A stretch of 64,000 bases of DNA, from contig CAUUJV010000001.1 of assembly GCA_963545565.1 (NCBI GenBank), positions 124,001 to 188,000 on the forward strand, given 5' to 3'. Source of the stretch: CAUUJV01 sp963545565 (GTDB lineage Bacteria > Actinomycetota > Actinomycetes > Actinomycetales > Bifidobacteriaceae). The notes below the pieces were generated by a model that saw only the letters and a list, made by a program, of their open reading frames with translations, ran no database searches and was not told where the DNA came from. Of this stretch, positions 32,804-41,905 are shown piece after piece. Both the position numbers and the translations under genes were made by a program. The stretch's first letter is position 1. Every line of letters begins with the position of its first letter.

Positions 32804-35161
32804 ATGACAGCAGTAGAAAACGCAGCTGTAACCGCTGAAGAACTCCAAGCAAAGGCTTGGGAAGGCTTCACTGATGGAGACTGGAAGAACGATATTGACG
32901 TTCGTGACTTTATCCAGAAGAACTACACCCCATATGAGGGCGATGAAACCTTCTTGGCTAATGCAACTCCAAAGACAAAGCATCTTTGGGAAAAGCTCGA
33001 CAACGAATATCTTGCAGTTGAGCGCAAGCAACGTGTTTATGATGTAGATACTCATACACCTGCAGATATTGACGCTTTCCCAGCTGGATACATTGATGAT
33101 CAGGATGACGTCATCGTTGGTTTGCAGACGGATGTTCCTACTAAGCGTGCCATGATGCCTAATGGTGGCTGGCGCATGGTTGAACAGGCAATTAAGGAAG
33201 CTGGCAAGGAGCCAGATCCAGAAGTAAAGAAGATCTTTACTCGTTACCGCAAGACTCATAACGATGGCGTATTCGGCGTATACACTGCACGTATTAAGCG
33301 CGCACGCCATGCAAAGATTCTTACTGGACTTCCAGATGCATATGGCCGCGGTCGTATTATTGGCGATTATCGTCGTGTTGCACTTTACGGCGTGAATGCC
33401 CTTATCGCGTTCAAGCAGCGTGATAAGGATTCTGTGCCTTATCGCAATGACTTTACCGAGACTGAAATTGAGCACTGGATTCGTTTCCGTGAAGAGCACG
33501 ACGAGCAGATTAAGGCTCTCAAGAAGCTCATCGTTCTCGGCAATGAGTATGGTCTCGATCTTTCTCGCCCAGCTCAGACTGCTAAGGAAGCTGTTCAGTG
33601 GACTTACATGGGCTATCTTGCATCTGTAAAGAGCCAGGATGGCGCAGCAATGTCCATCGGTCGCCTTTCTGCATTCTTCGACTGCTACTTTGAGCGCGAT
33701 CTCAAGAATGGTGTTATCGACGAAACTGATGCTCAGGAAATTATTGACAACATCGTTATGAAGCTTCGTATCGTTCGCTTCCTTCGTACCAAGGATTACG
33801 ACAACATCTTCTCCGGAGATCCTTACTGGGCAACATGGTCTGATGCAGGATTTGGCGATGATGGGCGTACCCTCGTTACCAAGACTTCCTTCCGTTTGCT
33901 CAACACTTTGACTCTTGAGCATCTCGGACCTGGGCCAGAGCCAAACATCACCATCTTCTGGGATCCAAAGCTTCCTGAAGGCTACAAGCGCTTCTGCGCA
34001 CGTATCTCCATCGATACTTCTGCAATCCAGTACGAATCCGATAAGGAAATTCGTGGACACTGGGGCGATGACGCTGCAATCGCTTGCTGCGTATCTCCAA
34101 TGCGCGTTGGTAAGCAGATGCAGTTCTTCGCAGCTCGTGTAAACACCGCTAAGGCATTCCTCTATGCTTTGAATGATGGTGTTGACGAGATGAGCGGTTA
34201 TCGCGTTATCGACGAGGGTGTTTTGCCAGCAGTTAAGCTCAACGAAGATGGCTCACTCAACTTCGAGTCTGTAAAGTCTAACTACGAGAGGGCTCTCGAA
34301 TGGCTCTCTGAGACTTACGTTGAAGCTCTTAACATCATCCACTACATGCACGATAAGTATGCATATGAGTCCATTGAGATGGCTCTGCATGACAAAGAAG
34401 TTTACCGTACACTTGGTTGCGGTATGTCTGGTCTGTCAATCGCAGCTGATTCTCTCTCTGCAGTTAAGTATGCAAAGGTATTCCCAATCTACAACAAGGA
34501 TGCTAAGGGAACTCCTGAATATGTAGAAGGTGCAGATGACAACTTGATTGTCAACTTCCGCACTGAGGGTGGATTCCCAATCTACGGTAACGATGATGAC
34601 CGTGCAGATGACCTCGCTAAGTGGGTTGTTTCCACTGTTATGGGTCAAGTTCGTCGTCTCCCTGTATACCGTGGTGCAGTTCCAACGCAGTCTGTTCTTA
34701 CCATTACTTCAAATGTTGAGTATGGTCATAACACTGGTTCCTTCCCAAGTGGACATAAGAAGGGCACCCCATTCGCTCCTGGTGCAAATCCAGAGAACGG
34801 TATGGATTCTCACGGTATGCTTCCTTCCATGTTCTCCGTGGGCAAGATTGATTATGACGATGCACTCGACGGTATTTCATTGACCAACACCATCACTCCT
34901 GATGGTCTTGGACGCGATGAAGAAGAGCGCATCAACAACTTGGTCGGCATCCTTGATGCAGGTAATGGCCACGGTTTGTATCATGCAAACATCAATGTTC
35001 TGCGCAAGGAACAGCTCGAAGATGCAGTTGAACATCCAGAGAACTATCCTCACCTCACTGTTCGTGTTTCCGGTTATGCTGTGAACTTCGTCAAGCTTAC
35101 AAAGGAACAGCAGCTCGACGTCATCTCTCGTACCTTCCACCAGGGTGCAGTGACTGACTAA
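32804..35161 (+). CDS. pflB: Formate C-acetyltransferase (pyruvate formate-lyase)
   Basis: Glycyl-radical enzyme that splits pyruvate with CoA into acetyl-CoA and formate under anaerobic conditions; in bifidobacteria it follows the fructose-6-phosphate phosphoketolase shunt and balances redox. The catalytic Cys pair is in DAAIACCVSPM, and the radical Gly is in the C-terminal RVSGYAVNF. The 785-residue length is that of PflB rather than a diol dehydratase-type relative, and the FHTGSFP-like segment (NTGSFPSGHKKG) agrees. ATG 32804 is used, with TAAGGAG five bases upstream; an in-frame GTG at 32798 overlaps that site. The activase gene follows after a terminator. Codon use looks more biased than in neighbours, which suits high expression. 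Confidence 0.97.
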   Translation: MTAVENAAVTAEELQAKAWEGFTDGDWKNDIDVRDFIQKNYTPYEGDETFLANATPKTKHLWEKLDNEYLAVERKQRVYDVDTHTPADIDAFPAGYIDDQDDVIVGLQTDVPTKRAMMPNGGWRMVEQAIKEAGKEPDPEVKKIFTRYRKTHNDGVFGVYTARIKRARHAKILTGLPDAYGRGRIIGDYRRVALYGVNALIAFKQRDKDSVPYRNDFTETEIEHWIRFREEHDEQIKALKKLIVLGNEYGLDLSRPAQTAKEAVQWTYMGYLASVKSQDGAAMSIGRLSAFFDCYFERDLKNGVIDETDAQEIIDNIVMKLRIVRFLRTKDYDNIFSGDPYWATWSDAGFGDDGRTLVTKTSFRLLNTLTLEHLGPGPEPNITIFWDPKLPEGYKRFCARISIDTSAIQYESDKEIRGHWGDDAAIACCVSPMRVGKQMQFFAARVNTAKAFLYALNDGVDEMSGYRVIDEGVLPAVKLNEDGSLNFESVKSNYERALEWLSETYVEALNIIHYMHDKYAYESIEMALHDKEVYRTLGCGMSGLSIAADSLSAVKYAKVFPIYNKDAKGTPEYVEGADDNLIVNFRTEGGFPIYGNDDDRADDLAKWVVSTVMGQVRRLPVYRGAVPTQSVLTITSNVEYGHNTGSFPSGHKKGTPFAPGANPENGMDSHGMLPSMFSVGKIDYDDALDGISLTNTITPDGLGRDEEERINNLVGILDAGNGHGLYHANINVLRKEQLEDAVEHPENYPHLTVRVSGYAVNFVKLTKEQQLDVISRTFHQGAVTD

Positions 35162-35237
35162 GATAAGAACAGAAAGACGAAAGTCGTTTTAGCTGTGTGC
35201 TTTATACGTTCATCGCATAATTGAGCACACAGTCTTT

Positions 35238-35274
35238 GGGGATGGGGCCATAATCGGTTTCATCCCCGTTTTTT
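35238..35274 (+). terminator. Intrinsic terminator between pflB and pflA
   Basis: GGGGATG (35238-35244) pairs with CATCCCC (35261-35267), followed by GTTTTTT. It should lower activase mRNA relative to pflB or separate the two units. Confidence 0.85.
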
Positions 35275-35291
35275 ATAAAGGAGAGACAACG

Positions 35292-36164
35292 ATGCCTGCA
35301 TTTAGAACTACCTCTGCCCGTATGTTGCGTGAATCTAAAGAATATTCACGTCACACGCTTATGGGAGGTTTGTCGGGTTTTGAATCTCCTATTGGTCTTG
35401 ACAGGCGTGACCGGTTATCTGCTCTTAAAACCGGCGATATTGGTTTTGTGCACTCGTGGGATATCAACACGTCAGTGGATGGCCCAGGAACCCGCATGAC
35501 AGTATTTATGAGCGGGTGCCCTCTGCGTTGTCAATATTGCCAAAATCCGGATACATGGAAAATGCGTGATGGACAACCGGTGTATTTGGATGCAATGATT
35601 AAAAAAGTCGAGCGATATAAGGATCTTTTCCAAGCAACAGGTGGTGGAATTACATTCTCAGGCGGTGAATCAATGATGCAGCCAGCCTTTGTGTCGCGCG
35701 TATTTAGGGCAGCAAAAGAGATGGGGGTACATACATGCCTCGATACTTCTGGCTTTCTTGGGAAGAATTATACAGATTCACAAATTGATGATATTGATTT
35801 GTGCCTGCTTGACGTGAAGTCTGGGAATCCGGATACATATCACGAAGTGACTGGGGGAGCTCTCCAGCCAACAGTTGATTTCGGTAAGCGCTTGGCTGAG
35901 CGTGGGGTGAAAATTTGGGTGCGTTTTGTGCTTGTTCCCGGCTTAACCGATGATGAAGATAACGTCGAAAATGTTGCACAAATTTGTGAGCAGTTTGGTG
36001 ATTCTGTAGAGCATATTGATGTGCTTGGGTTCCATCAACTTGGTCGCCCAAAATGGCATGAAATGCGCATTCCCTATCCATTAGAAGACGCGAAGGGGCC
36101 GTCTGCAAAATTAAAAGAGCGCGTTATTAAGCAATTCCAATCTCATGGATTCACAGTGTATTAA
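35292..36164 (+). CDS. pflA: Pyruvate formate-lyase activating enzyme (radical SAM)
   Basis: Uses S-adenosylmethionine and a 4Fe-4S cluster to place the glycyl radical on PflB. The cluster motif CxxxCxxC is seen as GCPLRCQYCQNP, and GGGITFSGGESMMQP is the SAM-binding GGE stretch typical of activases. The chain continues with TCLDTSGFLG and VLVPGLTDDEDN, matching PflA. At 290 residues it is longer than the roughly 245-residue E. coli enzyme; the first 45 residues before DIGFVHSWDINTSVDG are an extra N-terminal stretch. AAAGGAG precedes ATG 35292. It is 130 bases downstream of pflB, with a terminator between, so readthrough or a weak internal promoter must supply it. Confidence 0.96.
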   Translation: MPAFRTTSARMLRESKEYSRHTLMGGLSGFESPIGLDRRDRLSALKTGDIGFVHSWDINTSVDGPGTRMTVFMSGCPLRCQYCQNPDTWKMRDGQPVYLDAMIKKVERYKDLFQATGGGITFSGGESMMQPAFVSRVFRAAKEMGVHTCLDTSGFLGKNYTDSQIDDIDLCLLDVKSGNPDTYHEVTGGALQPTVDFGKRLAERGVKIWVRFVLVPGLTDDEDNVENVAQICEQFGDSVEHIDVLGFHQLGRPKWHEMRIPYPLEDAKGPSAKLKERVIKQFQSHGFTVY

Positions 36165-36193
36165 ATCTGGGCGAGTGATAGCCTATTAACGTT

Positions 36194-37489
36194 ATGAATA
36201 CTAGCGAGATAGTGCGTTTATTAGCAGAACCAGCTGAGGGTGTTCCCAATGTGATTGATACGCCTGAAGCCTTTTTTACTATGGTTGAGCAGTATGCGGA
36301 TGCTGAGGGGCCGCTTGCGGCCGATGCTGAACGCGCTTCAGGTTTTCGCTATGGTCAGCATGATTGGCTTGTTCAGTTCAAGCGCTCAGGAGCACCGATT
36401 GCACTAGTGGATCCTGTTGCGTTATCTCGTCAAGGTGTCACTTGGGAATCTTTCAACGATGCCATTGATGATTCGCCATGGATTATTCACGATTCATTGC
36501 AAGATCTGCCGGGATTTACTGAACTAGGAATGCGGCCGCAAGCTCTTATCGATACTGAATTTTCTGCACGATTATTGGGACACCCCCACTTTGGCCTTTC
36601 TGCAATGACAGAGCATTATTTAGGTGTTTCACTAGCCAAAGAGCATTCTTCTGCTGATTGGTCATATCGTCCTCTAGGCCGTGATTTGCGTAACTATGCA
36701 GCACTAGATGTTGAGGTGCTTATTGAGCTTGCTGCAGCTATTCTTGAAGATTTGAAGCGGCAAGGTAAAAGAGAATGGGCGAGAGAAGAATTTGCGTATC
36801 TGCTTGAGCAGGGTACTAAACCGAAAACCAAGCATCCTGAACCGTGGCGCAAAATATCGCATATTACAAAAATTAATAAAGATCCTCGTGGCTTAGCTAT
36901 TGCACGCGCACTTTGGTATGTTCGAGATGAATATGCTCAAGACCTTGATATAGCACCATTACTACTTCTTTCTGATGCTGCAATTTTAGATGCTGCAGTC
37001 AAGAAGCCTCGTAATTCTAAGAGTTTTGAAGCAATTCGCAGTTTGAATCAACGCGTGCGTATCCACACTGGCGATGGCAGAGACAAGATGTTTGAGCGGT
37101 ACGCGCCAATCCAACGTAAAGTTAAGCCAGCTGTATGGAAAAATGCAATCAAAGCCGCACTTGATTTACGTGATGACGAACTCCCCACGGCAGCTGTTGT
37201 CATTAATAAAGAAGAGGGGAATGCTCCTCGTTCCATGAAACATTGGCGAGAACATCATCCAGAACGATTTGAGAAATTAAGTAAGGCTAGGCGTGTGATG
37301 ATTCAAATAGGTGAAGACACACATACGCCTGCTGAAGTGCTTCTTAAACCTCAAATTCTGAAGAACCTGTGTTGGAGAAGTAATAGTGTGCACAATGCAC
37401 AAGAGGTCAACGAATTTTTGACTATGCAAGGTGCTCGGCAATGGCAAGTTTCACTGTTGTCAGAGTCCTTAAGTCAAGTTATCATGTAA
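36194..37489 (+). CDS. rnd: Ribonuclease D-like 3'-5' exonuclease with HRDC domain
   Basis: DEDD-family exonuclease acting on tRNA or other structured RNA 3' ends. The first acidic motif is ADAERASGFRYGQ, where D-x-E supplies two metal ligands. The second region is DSLQDLPGFTELG and the third is YAALDVEVLIEL, with the Tyr-x3-Asp of the DEDDy type. The exonuclease domain is about 190 residues. A basic linker follows, then a C-terminal HRDC-like region with ALWYVRDEYAQDLDIAPLLLL. The total of 431 residues suits the actinobacterial form, longer than E. coli RNase D. The ATG at 36194 has no clear ribosome-binding site; only 29 bases separate it from pflA. Confidence 0.88.
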   Translation: MNTSEIVRLLAEPAEGVPNVIDTPEAFFTMVEQYADAEGPLAADAERASGFRYGQHDWLVQFKRSGAPIALVDPVALSRQGVTWESFNDAIDDSPWIIHDSLQDLPGFTELGMRPQALIDTEFSARLLGHPHFGLSAMTEHYLGVSLAKEHSSADWSYRPLGRDLRNYAALDVEVLIELAAAILEDLKRQGKREWAREEFAYLLEQGTKPKTKHPEPWRKISHITKINKDPRGLAIARALWYVRDEYAQDLDIAPLLLLSDAAILDAAVKKPRNSKSFEAIRSLNQRVRIHTGDGRDKMFERYAPIQRKVKPAVWKNAIKAALDLRDDELPTAAVVINKEEGNAPRSMKHWREHHPERFEKLSKARRVMIQIGEDTHTPAEVLLKPQILKNLCWRSNSVHNAQEVNEFLTMQGARQWQVSLLSESLSQVIM

Positions 37490-37547
37490 AGGTTGTTCTA
37501 CGCCAAATCGTGGAACTAGAAGACTATACAGTGAATTGGAGCGCAGC

Positions 37548-38918
37548 GTGAAAATCAGCGTGAGGAATCTTGAACCTACGAAGGTTCGTTTGACCATTAC
37601 AGTCGATGCCGAGGAGCTTGAGCCTTATATGGAGCAGGCTCGTAAGGAGATTGGTGAGCAGATTAATGTTCCTGGTTTCCGTAAGGGCCATGTACCAGGC
37701 AAGCTTGTTGAGAAGCGCGTTGGTTTTGGCGCTGTTGTAGGTGAAGCTGTTAACGCTGGTGTTCCAGAGTTCTACAATAATGCAATTCAGGAGAAAGAAT
37801 TGCGCCCTATGGATCAGCCTCAGATTGATGTTAAGGATGTTCCAGAATCAGCTGAAGATAGCAAGAAGCTTAAGTTCACAGCTGAGGTTGAGATTCGTCC
37901 TTCTTTCGAATTGCCTGAGCTTGATGGCATGGTGATTGAAGTTGCAAAGCCAGAGGTTTCTGATGAAGATGTAGACAACCGCCTTGAAATGCTCCAGAAG
38001 CGTTTCGGCACCCTCGTAGGCGTAGATCGTCCAGCAGCTAAGGGAGATTTCGTCAATATTGATTTGGAAGCTGAAGTTGACGGGGAAGTTGTTGATTCCC
38101 AAGAGGGCGTAAGCTACGAAATCGGTTCCGGTAATATGCTCGACGGTATTGATGAAGCTCTTGACACTTTGACCGCAGGTGAGAAGACTTCCTTCAAGTC
38201 CACCCTCGAAGGTGGCGAGCATGCTGGTAAGGAAGCAACTGTTAAGATAACTCTCAACTCCGTAAAGACTGAAGAACTTCCTGAGCTTGATGATGATTTT
38301 GCTAAGGATGCCTCTGAATTCGATACTCTTGATGAGCTCAAGGCCGATTTGCGCAAGCAGATTGAAACAGAGTTTGAAGGCCGTCAAGCAACTGATGCTC
38401 GTGACGCTTTCTTGGAGAAGGTTGTTGAAGGCATCGAGATTCCTGTTCCTAAGGGCATGAAGGAAGCTCACACGAATGAACATCTTCGCTCCATGGGTGT
38501 GGATACAAAGAGTGCTACCAAGGAACAGAAGAAGGAAGCTGAAGAGGGAGCAGAGAAGGCGCTTCGCGACCAGATTCTTTTGGATACTCTTGCTGAAAAG
38601 CTTGAGGTTGAGGTTTCCCAGTCTGACGTAATGAACTTCTTGTCTTCTATCGCACAGCAGTATGGCATGGATCCAAGCCAATTCATTACCTCTATTGTTC
38701 AGAATAACCAGCTGCCTTCTGCAGTCCAGGAGGTCGCACGTTCCAAGGGTATGCTTGCAGGCATGCGTCAGGTAACGTTCAAAGGCACAGACGGCGAAGA
38801 GCTTGATCTTTCTCGCTTCCTCGGTGAGGATGAAGCAGAGGCAGAAGCTGATGCGAGTGTTGCGGCTGCACAAGAAGCTGCAGCAGTAGCAGATCAGATT
38901 GCGTCTGAAGCTGAGTAA
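37548..38918 (+). CDS. tig: Trigger factor, ribosome-associated chaperone and prolyl isomerase
   Basis: First chaperone to meet nascent chains at the ribosome exit. The ribosome-binding signature is VPGFRKGHVPGKLVEKR near residues 40-55. The FKBP-like prolyl isomerase domain runs from RPAAKGDFVNIDLEAEVDG through SGNMLDGIDEALDTL to about residue 245, and the helical C-terminal chaperone arms follow. The tail is Ala/Glu-rich and acidic. I start at GTG 37548, where GGAG (37538-37541) has good spacing, instead of the in-frame TTG at 37536 that includes that site. The clp cluster lies 1.7 kb downstream, as in many Gram-positive genomes, but here a ClC gene and a terminator separate them. Confidence 0.96.
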   Translation: MKISVRNLEPTKVRLTITVDAEELEPYMEQARKEIGEQINVPGFRKGHVPGKLVEKRVGFGAVVGEAVNAGVPEFYNNAIQEKELRPMDQPQIDVKDVPESAEDSKKLKFTAEVEIRPSFELPELDGMVIEVAKPEVSDEDVDNRLEMLQKRFGTLVGVDRPAAKGDFVNIDLEAEVDGEVVDSQEGVSYEIGSGNMLDGIDEALDTLTAGEKTSFKSTLEGGEHAGKEATVKITLNSVKTEELPELDDDFAKDASEFDTLDELKADLRKQIETEFEGRQATDARDAFLEKVVEGIEIPVPKGMKEAHTNEHLRSMGVDTKSATKEQKKEAEEGAEKALRDQILLDTLAEKLEVEVSQSDVMNFLSSIAQQYGMDPSQFITSIVQNNQLPSAVQEVARSKGMLAGMRQVTFKGTDGEELDLSRFLGEDEAEAEADASVAAAQEAAAVADQIASEAE

Positions 38919-38978
38919 TAGATACTGATTTAAGTTTTCTCATATTGACTTAAGTTATCTTAGCCACAATTGAGTAGC

Positions 38979-39002
38979 AGGCCTGGTTATTCCAGGCCTT
39001 TT
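38979..39002 (+). terminator. Intrinsic terminator after tig
   Basis: AGGCCTGG (38979-38986) pairs with CCAGGCCT (38992-38999) around a five-base loop, followed by TTTTG. Confidence 0.85.
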
Positions 39003-39089
39003 GTATATTTCAGTATAAAAATACGAATGTACGTTTGAGAAAAGTTAGAAATTAGGCATCGAATATATTTCCCAACACTGGAGAGATTT

Positions 39090-40424
39090 ATGACAAAACT
39101 CAGCGGGCAAGAATCTTCGTTATTTGATTCGCACCATAGACTTCATCTGGCTGCATTTATAGGTGTCTTTGGAGTGTTACTTGGGCTTCTGGCAGGTTTC
39201 TTGTCATGGCTTTTAGGCATTACGCAAAAGCTTCTCCTCGGCAAAACTGAAACGCTTCTTAATCCGTCTCCAGCTGGAATGCCAGCGTGGAAAATTGTTA
39301 CAGCACCTTTAATAGCAGCAATTCTCGGCGCTATTGTGTGGTACATCATCAGAGTTCGTAATAAAACTAAGATTCCAAGCGGGGCAAAAGCTGTGGCTGG
39401 TGAGAGAATGCCAAATTCTACGATTGCCCACTCATTGGTGCAGATTGTGTTAGTCGGGGCAGGTGTCTCTGTTGGTAGGGAAACTGCTCCTCGCGAACTT
39501 GGCTCTTGGATGGCTCAGCATTGGGGGAAATGGTTTAAGCTCAGTGCTCATGATACGTCAATAATTGTTGCAGTAGCAGCTGGAGCAGCTTTTGCTGGCG
39601 TGTACGATGCTCCTCTTGCTGGAATGTTTTTCGCTGTAGAAATGCTGCTTGCTAACGTGAACATTACTGTAGTTGGAACGGCACTCGGCACAAGCGTTAT
39701 AGCTGCTTTTGTGGGCGGTCTAATTAAAGGAACCGAACCGTACTATGCAGTTAGTGGCTTGAGTTTAAGCACACCATTAGCTGTGATGTGTATTGTTTTT
39801 GGGGCGATTGCAGGTTGTGCAGGATGGCTATTCCGGTGGCTTACTTCTTGGGCTCAGAAGAATCAAGAGCAGAATAGGTCTATTTTGTGGACGCTTCCGG
39901 CGGCTGGTCTTGCTACAGGATTGCTTGGCATATGGCTTCCGCAAATTATGGGTAATGGACGTGCGGCTGCTCAGTATATCTATTCTTTGAAGCCAAGATA
40001 TATTACTGAACATACAGCTCAAAGCACATCAAATCTTGTCTACACATTTATCTTTATCCCTCTAGTTATGTGTGTTATAAAAACGCTTTTAACTACTATG
40101 ACCATCCGTGCAGGCGCTTCTGGAGGCGTGCTTGCGCCAGCAATTGGAGCAGGCGCTTCGCTTGGCGTAGCAGTGGGATTTGTATGGGTGAGTTTCGTTC
40201 CCTTTAGCTCAGGTATTAGCCTTGTTGCTTGCGCATTTGTAATGACTACTGCTTTTCTTGCTACAACGCAAAAGGCTCCTCTTATGGCGCTGTGTTTAAT
40301 GTTGGAAATTACTCATACGTCTGCGTCATTTGTTGTGCCTGTCGGATTAGCAGTTGGAATTTCTGTGCTTGTTTCTTCTTCAATTGATCAAATAATTCAG
40401 AATAAAACAATTTCACATAAGTAA
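39090..40424 (+). CDS. ClC-family chloride channel/transporter
   Basis: Integral membrane protein with about ten to twelve hydrophobic segments in 444 residues, expected to move chloride or fluoride, often against protons. The second selectivity segment appears as GVSVGRETAPRELG, which keeps Glu at the external gate position (GREGP in the classic form). The third segment is GASGGVLAPAIGAGASLG in place of GxFxP. NAPL-type residues occur as YDAPLAGMFFAVEML. The first classic segment GSGIP is not clear. This pattern fits an actinobacterial ClC subgroup rather than E. coli ClcA. No CBS domain is present. GGAGAG precedes ATG 39090. Transport mode (channel or antiporter) cannot be told here. Confidence 0.87.
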   Translation: MTKLSGQESSLFDSHHRLHLAAFIGVFGVLLGLLAGFLSWLLGITQKLLLGKTETLLNPSPAGMPAWKIVTAPLIAAILGAIVWYIIRVRNKTKIPSGAKAVAGERMPNSTIAHSLVQIVLVGAGVSVGRETAPRELGSWMAQHWGKWFKLSAHDTSIIVAVAAGAAFAGVYDAPLAGMFFAVEMLLANVNITVVGTALGTSVIAAFVGGLIKGTEPYYAVSGLSLSTPLAVMCIVFGAIAGCAGWLFRWLTSWAQKNQEQNRSILWTLPAAGLATGLLGIWLPQIMGNGRAAAQYIYSLKPRYITEHTAQSTSNLVYTFIFIPLVMCVIKTLLTTMTIRAGASGGVLAPAIGAGASLGVAVGFVWVSFVPFSSGISLVACAFVMTTAFLATTQKAPLMALCLMLEITHTSASFVVPVGLAVGISVLVSSSIDQIIQNKTISHK

Positions 40425-40502
40425 TACAGACTGATTAGTGCAGTGCGGACAAGAGTTAATCGCTCTTAGATTATTCCCTAATTATTCCAATATCGAACAT
40501 GG

Positions 40503-40519
40503 TTGCGCTGAATGCGCAA
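40503..40519 (+). promoter_or_regulatory. ClgR-like palindrome upstream of clpP1
   Basis: TTGCGC-TGAAT-GCGCAA is a perfect inverted repeat with a five-base centre. ClgR activators of actinobacterial clp genes recognise CGC-N5-GCG-centred palindromes of this layout. It lies about 65-80 bases before the clpP1 start. Confidence 0.5.
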
Positions 40520-40583
40520 TGCGTCTGCTCCGTCGTTTAGGGGCTGTAATCTCTAATCATAAACAATTCTCGCAAGGAGACAT

Positions 40584-41201
40584 ATGACTGATATGATCCA
40601 GTCCACCCCAGTGATGGCTGAGGGTGAGGGAATGGGGTTTGGTGACCCTATTTTCAATAGATTACTCAAGGACCGCATTATTTGGCTCGGTGATGAAGTA
40701 AAAGACCAGAATGCAAACGTCATTTGCGCACAGATGTTGATGCTTGCTGCTGAAGACCCTAAGAAGGATATTTGGCTTTACATCAATTCTCCTGGCGGCT
40801 CAATCACTGCTGGTATGGCTATTTATGACACAATGCAACTTATTGAGCCAGACGTGGCTACTGTTGCTGTTGGCATGGCCGCATCTATGGGACAATTCCT
40901 GCTTTCTAGTGGTACCCCCGGCAAGCGTTTTATCACTTCGCATGCGCGCGTTTTGATGCATCAGCCTTCCGGTGGAGTTGGCGGTACTGCAACTGACGTT
41001 CGTATCAATGCAGAACTCATCATGGACATGAAGAAGACCCTTTCTGAACTCACAGCACAGCAGACCGGTCACACCGTTGAAGAGATTTATCGAGACAACG
41101 AATATGACCATTGGTTCAATGCACAGCAGGCTTTGGACTATGGGTTTGTAGACAAGATTGTGACCACACCTGGCACAATGCAAGCACAGCAGGGAGAATA
41201 A
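40584..41201 (+). CDS. clpP1: ATP-dependent Clp protease proteolytic subunit 1
   Basis: Serine peptidase of the barrel-shaped ClpP complex that degrades proteins fed by ClpX or ClpC. The nucleophile is Ser in VGMAASMGQFLLSSG, the base is His in ARVLMHQPSGG, and Asp lies in DHWFNAQQALDYGFVD. The oxyanion-hole stretch INSPGGSITAGMAIYD is present. At 205 residues it is normal, with a short propeptide-like start. AAGGAG lies four to five bases before ATG. clpP2 starts four bases after its stop, so the two are one operon; in actinobacteria such pairs form a mixed tetradecamer. A ClgR-like palindrome lies upstream. Confidence 0.96.
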   Translation: MTDMIQSTPVMAEGEGMGFGDPIFNRLLKDRIIWLGDEVKDQNANVICAQMLMLAAEDPKKDIWLYINSPGGSITAGMAIYDTMQLIEPDVATVAVGMAASMGQFLLSSGTPGKRFITSHARVLMHQPSGGVGGTATDVRINAELIMDMKKTLSELTAQQTGHTVEEIYRDNEYDHWFNAQQALDYGFVDKIVTTPGTMQAQQGE

Positions 41202-41205
41202 ACAT

Positions 41206-41853
41206 ATGGCATCACAAGAAGCACAATTTATTTCCCGTGCGCAGCGTTTAGCTGGTCCACAGGCTCGCTACGTACTTCCTCAATTTGAAGAGAAAACTTC
41301 TTATGGCCGTCGCACATCTGACCCGTATAGCAAGCTTTTTGAAGATCGCATTATCTTTATGGGCGTTCAGGTGGATGACACCTCCGCGGACGACATTATG
41401 GCTCAGCTTTTGGTTTTGGAAAGCCAAGATCCTAATCGCGATGTCATGATGTATATCAATTCTCCTGGTGGATCTATGACTGCTATGACGGCTCTGTATG
41501 ACACTATGCAGTACATTAAGCCAGACGTTCAAACTGTCTGCCTAGGTCAGGCTGCATCAGCTGCTGCAGTATTGCTCGCAGCGGGCGCTCCTGGTAAGCG
41601 TTTAAGTCTTCCTAATGCACGTGTGCTTATTCACCAACCGGCTATGGGGCAAGATTTCGGTAAAGCTACAGAAATTGAGATTCAAGCTCAGGAATTGTTG
41701 CGTATGCGTGAATGGCTTGAGAATACTCTCGCAACTCACACGGGTCAAGATGTTGAGCGTATCCATAAGGATATTGAGACTGATACGATTCTTACAGCTG
41801 CACAAGCTAAAGAATATGGAATCATTGATGAGGTTCTTGAACCTCGTAAGTAG
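41206..41853 (+). CDS. clpP2: ATP-dependent Clp protease proteolytic subunit 2
   Basis: Second ClpP ring subunit, with its catalytic Ser in CLGQAASAAAVLLAAG, His in ARVLIHQPAMGQ and Asp late in THTGQDVERIHKDIETD. The YINSPGGSMTAM loop is intact. The N-terminal 45 residues before DRIIFMGVQVDD are longer than in clpP1 and probably removed by processing. It is the second gene of the clpP operon; the ribosome-binding GGGAG lies within the end of clpP1. About 200 bases with a conspicuous structured element and a T run separate it from clpX, so clpX may be partly independent. Confidence 0.96.
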   Translation: MASQEAQFISRAQRLAGPQARYVLPQFEEKTSYGRRTSDPYSKLFEDRIIFMGVQVDDTSADDIMAQLLVLESQDPNRDVMMYINSPGGSMTAMTALYDTMQYIKPDVQTVCLGQAASAAAVLLAAGAPGKRLSLPNARVLIHQPAMGQDFGKATEIEIQAQELLRMREWLENTLATHTGQDVERIHKDIETDTILTAAQAKEYGIIDEVLEPRK

Positions 41854-41905
41854 TTTTTTGCCTAGTTGCCTAGTGTTACTTAGTGTAAGAGCTGTAAGAT
41901 CTTCT

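Noticed and set aside
32672..34060. 462-codon minus-strand open frame opposite pflB
   Set aside because: It is the mirror of a strongly codon-biased gene. It has no family motif and crosses the pflB promoter region.
37848..38873. 341-codon minus-strand open frame opposite tig
   Set aside because: No recognisable domain; trigger factor on the plus strand is certain and explains the open frame through codon bias.
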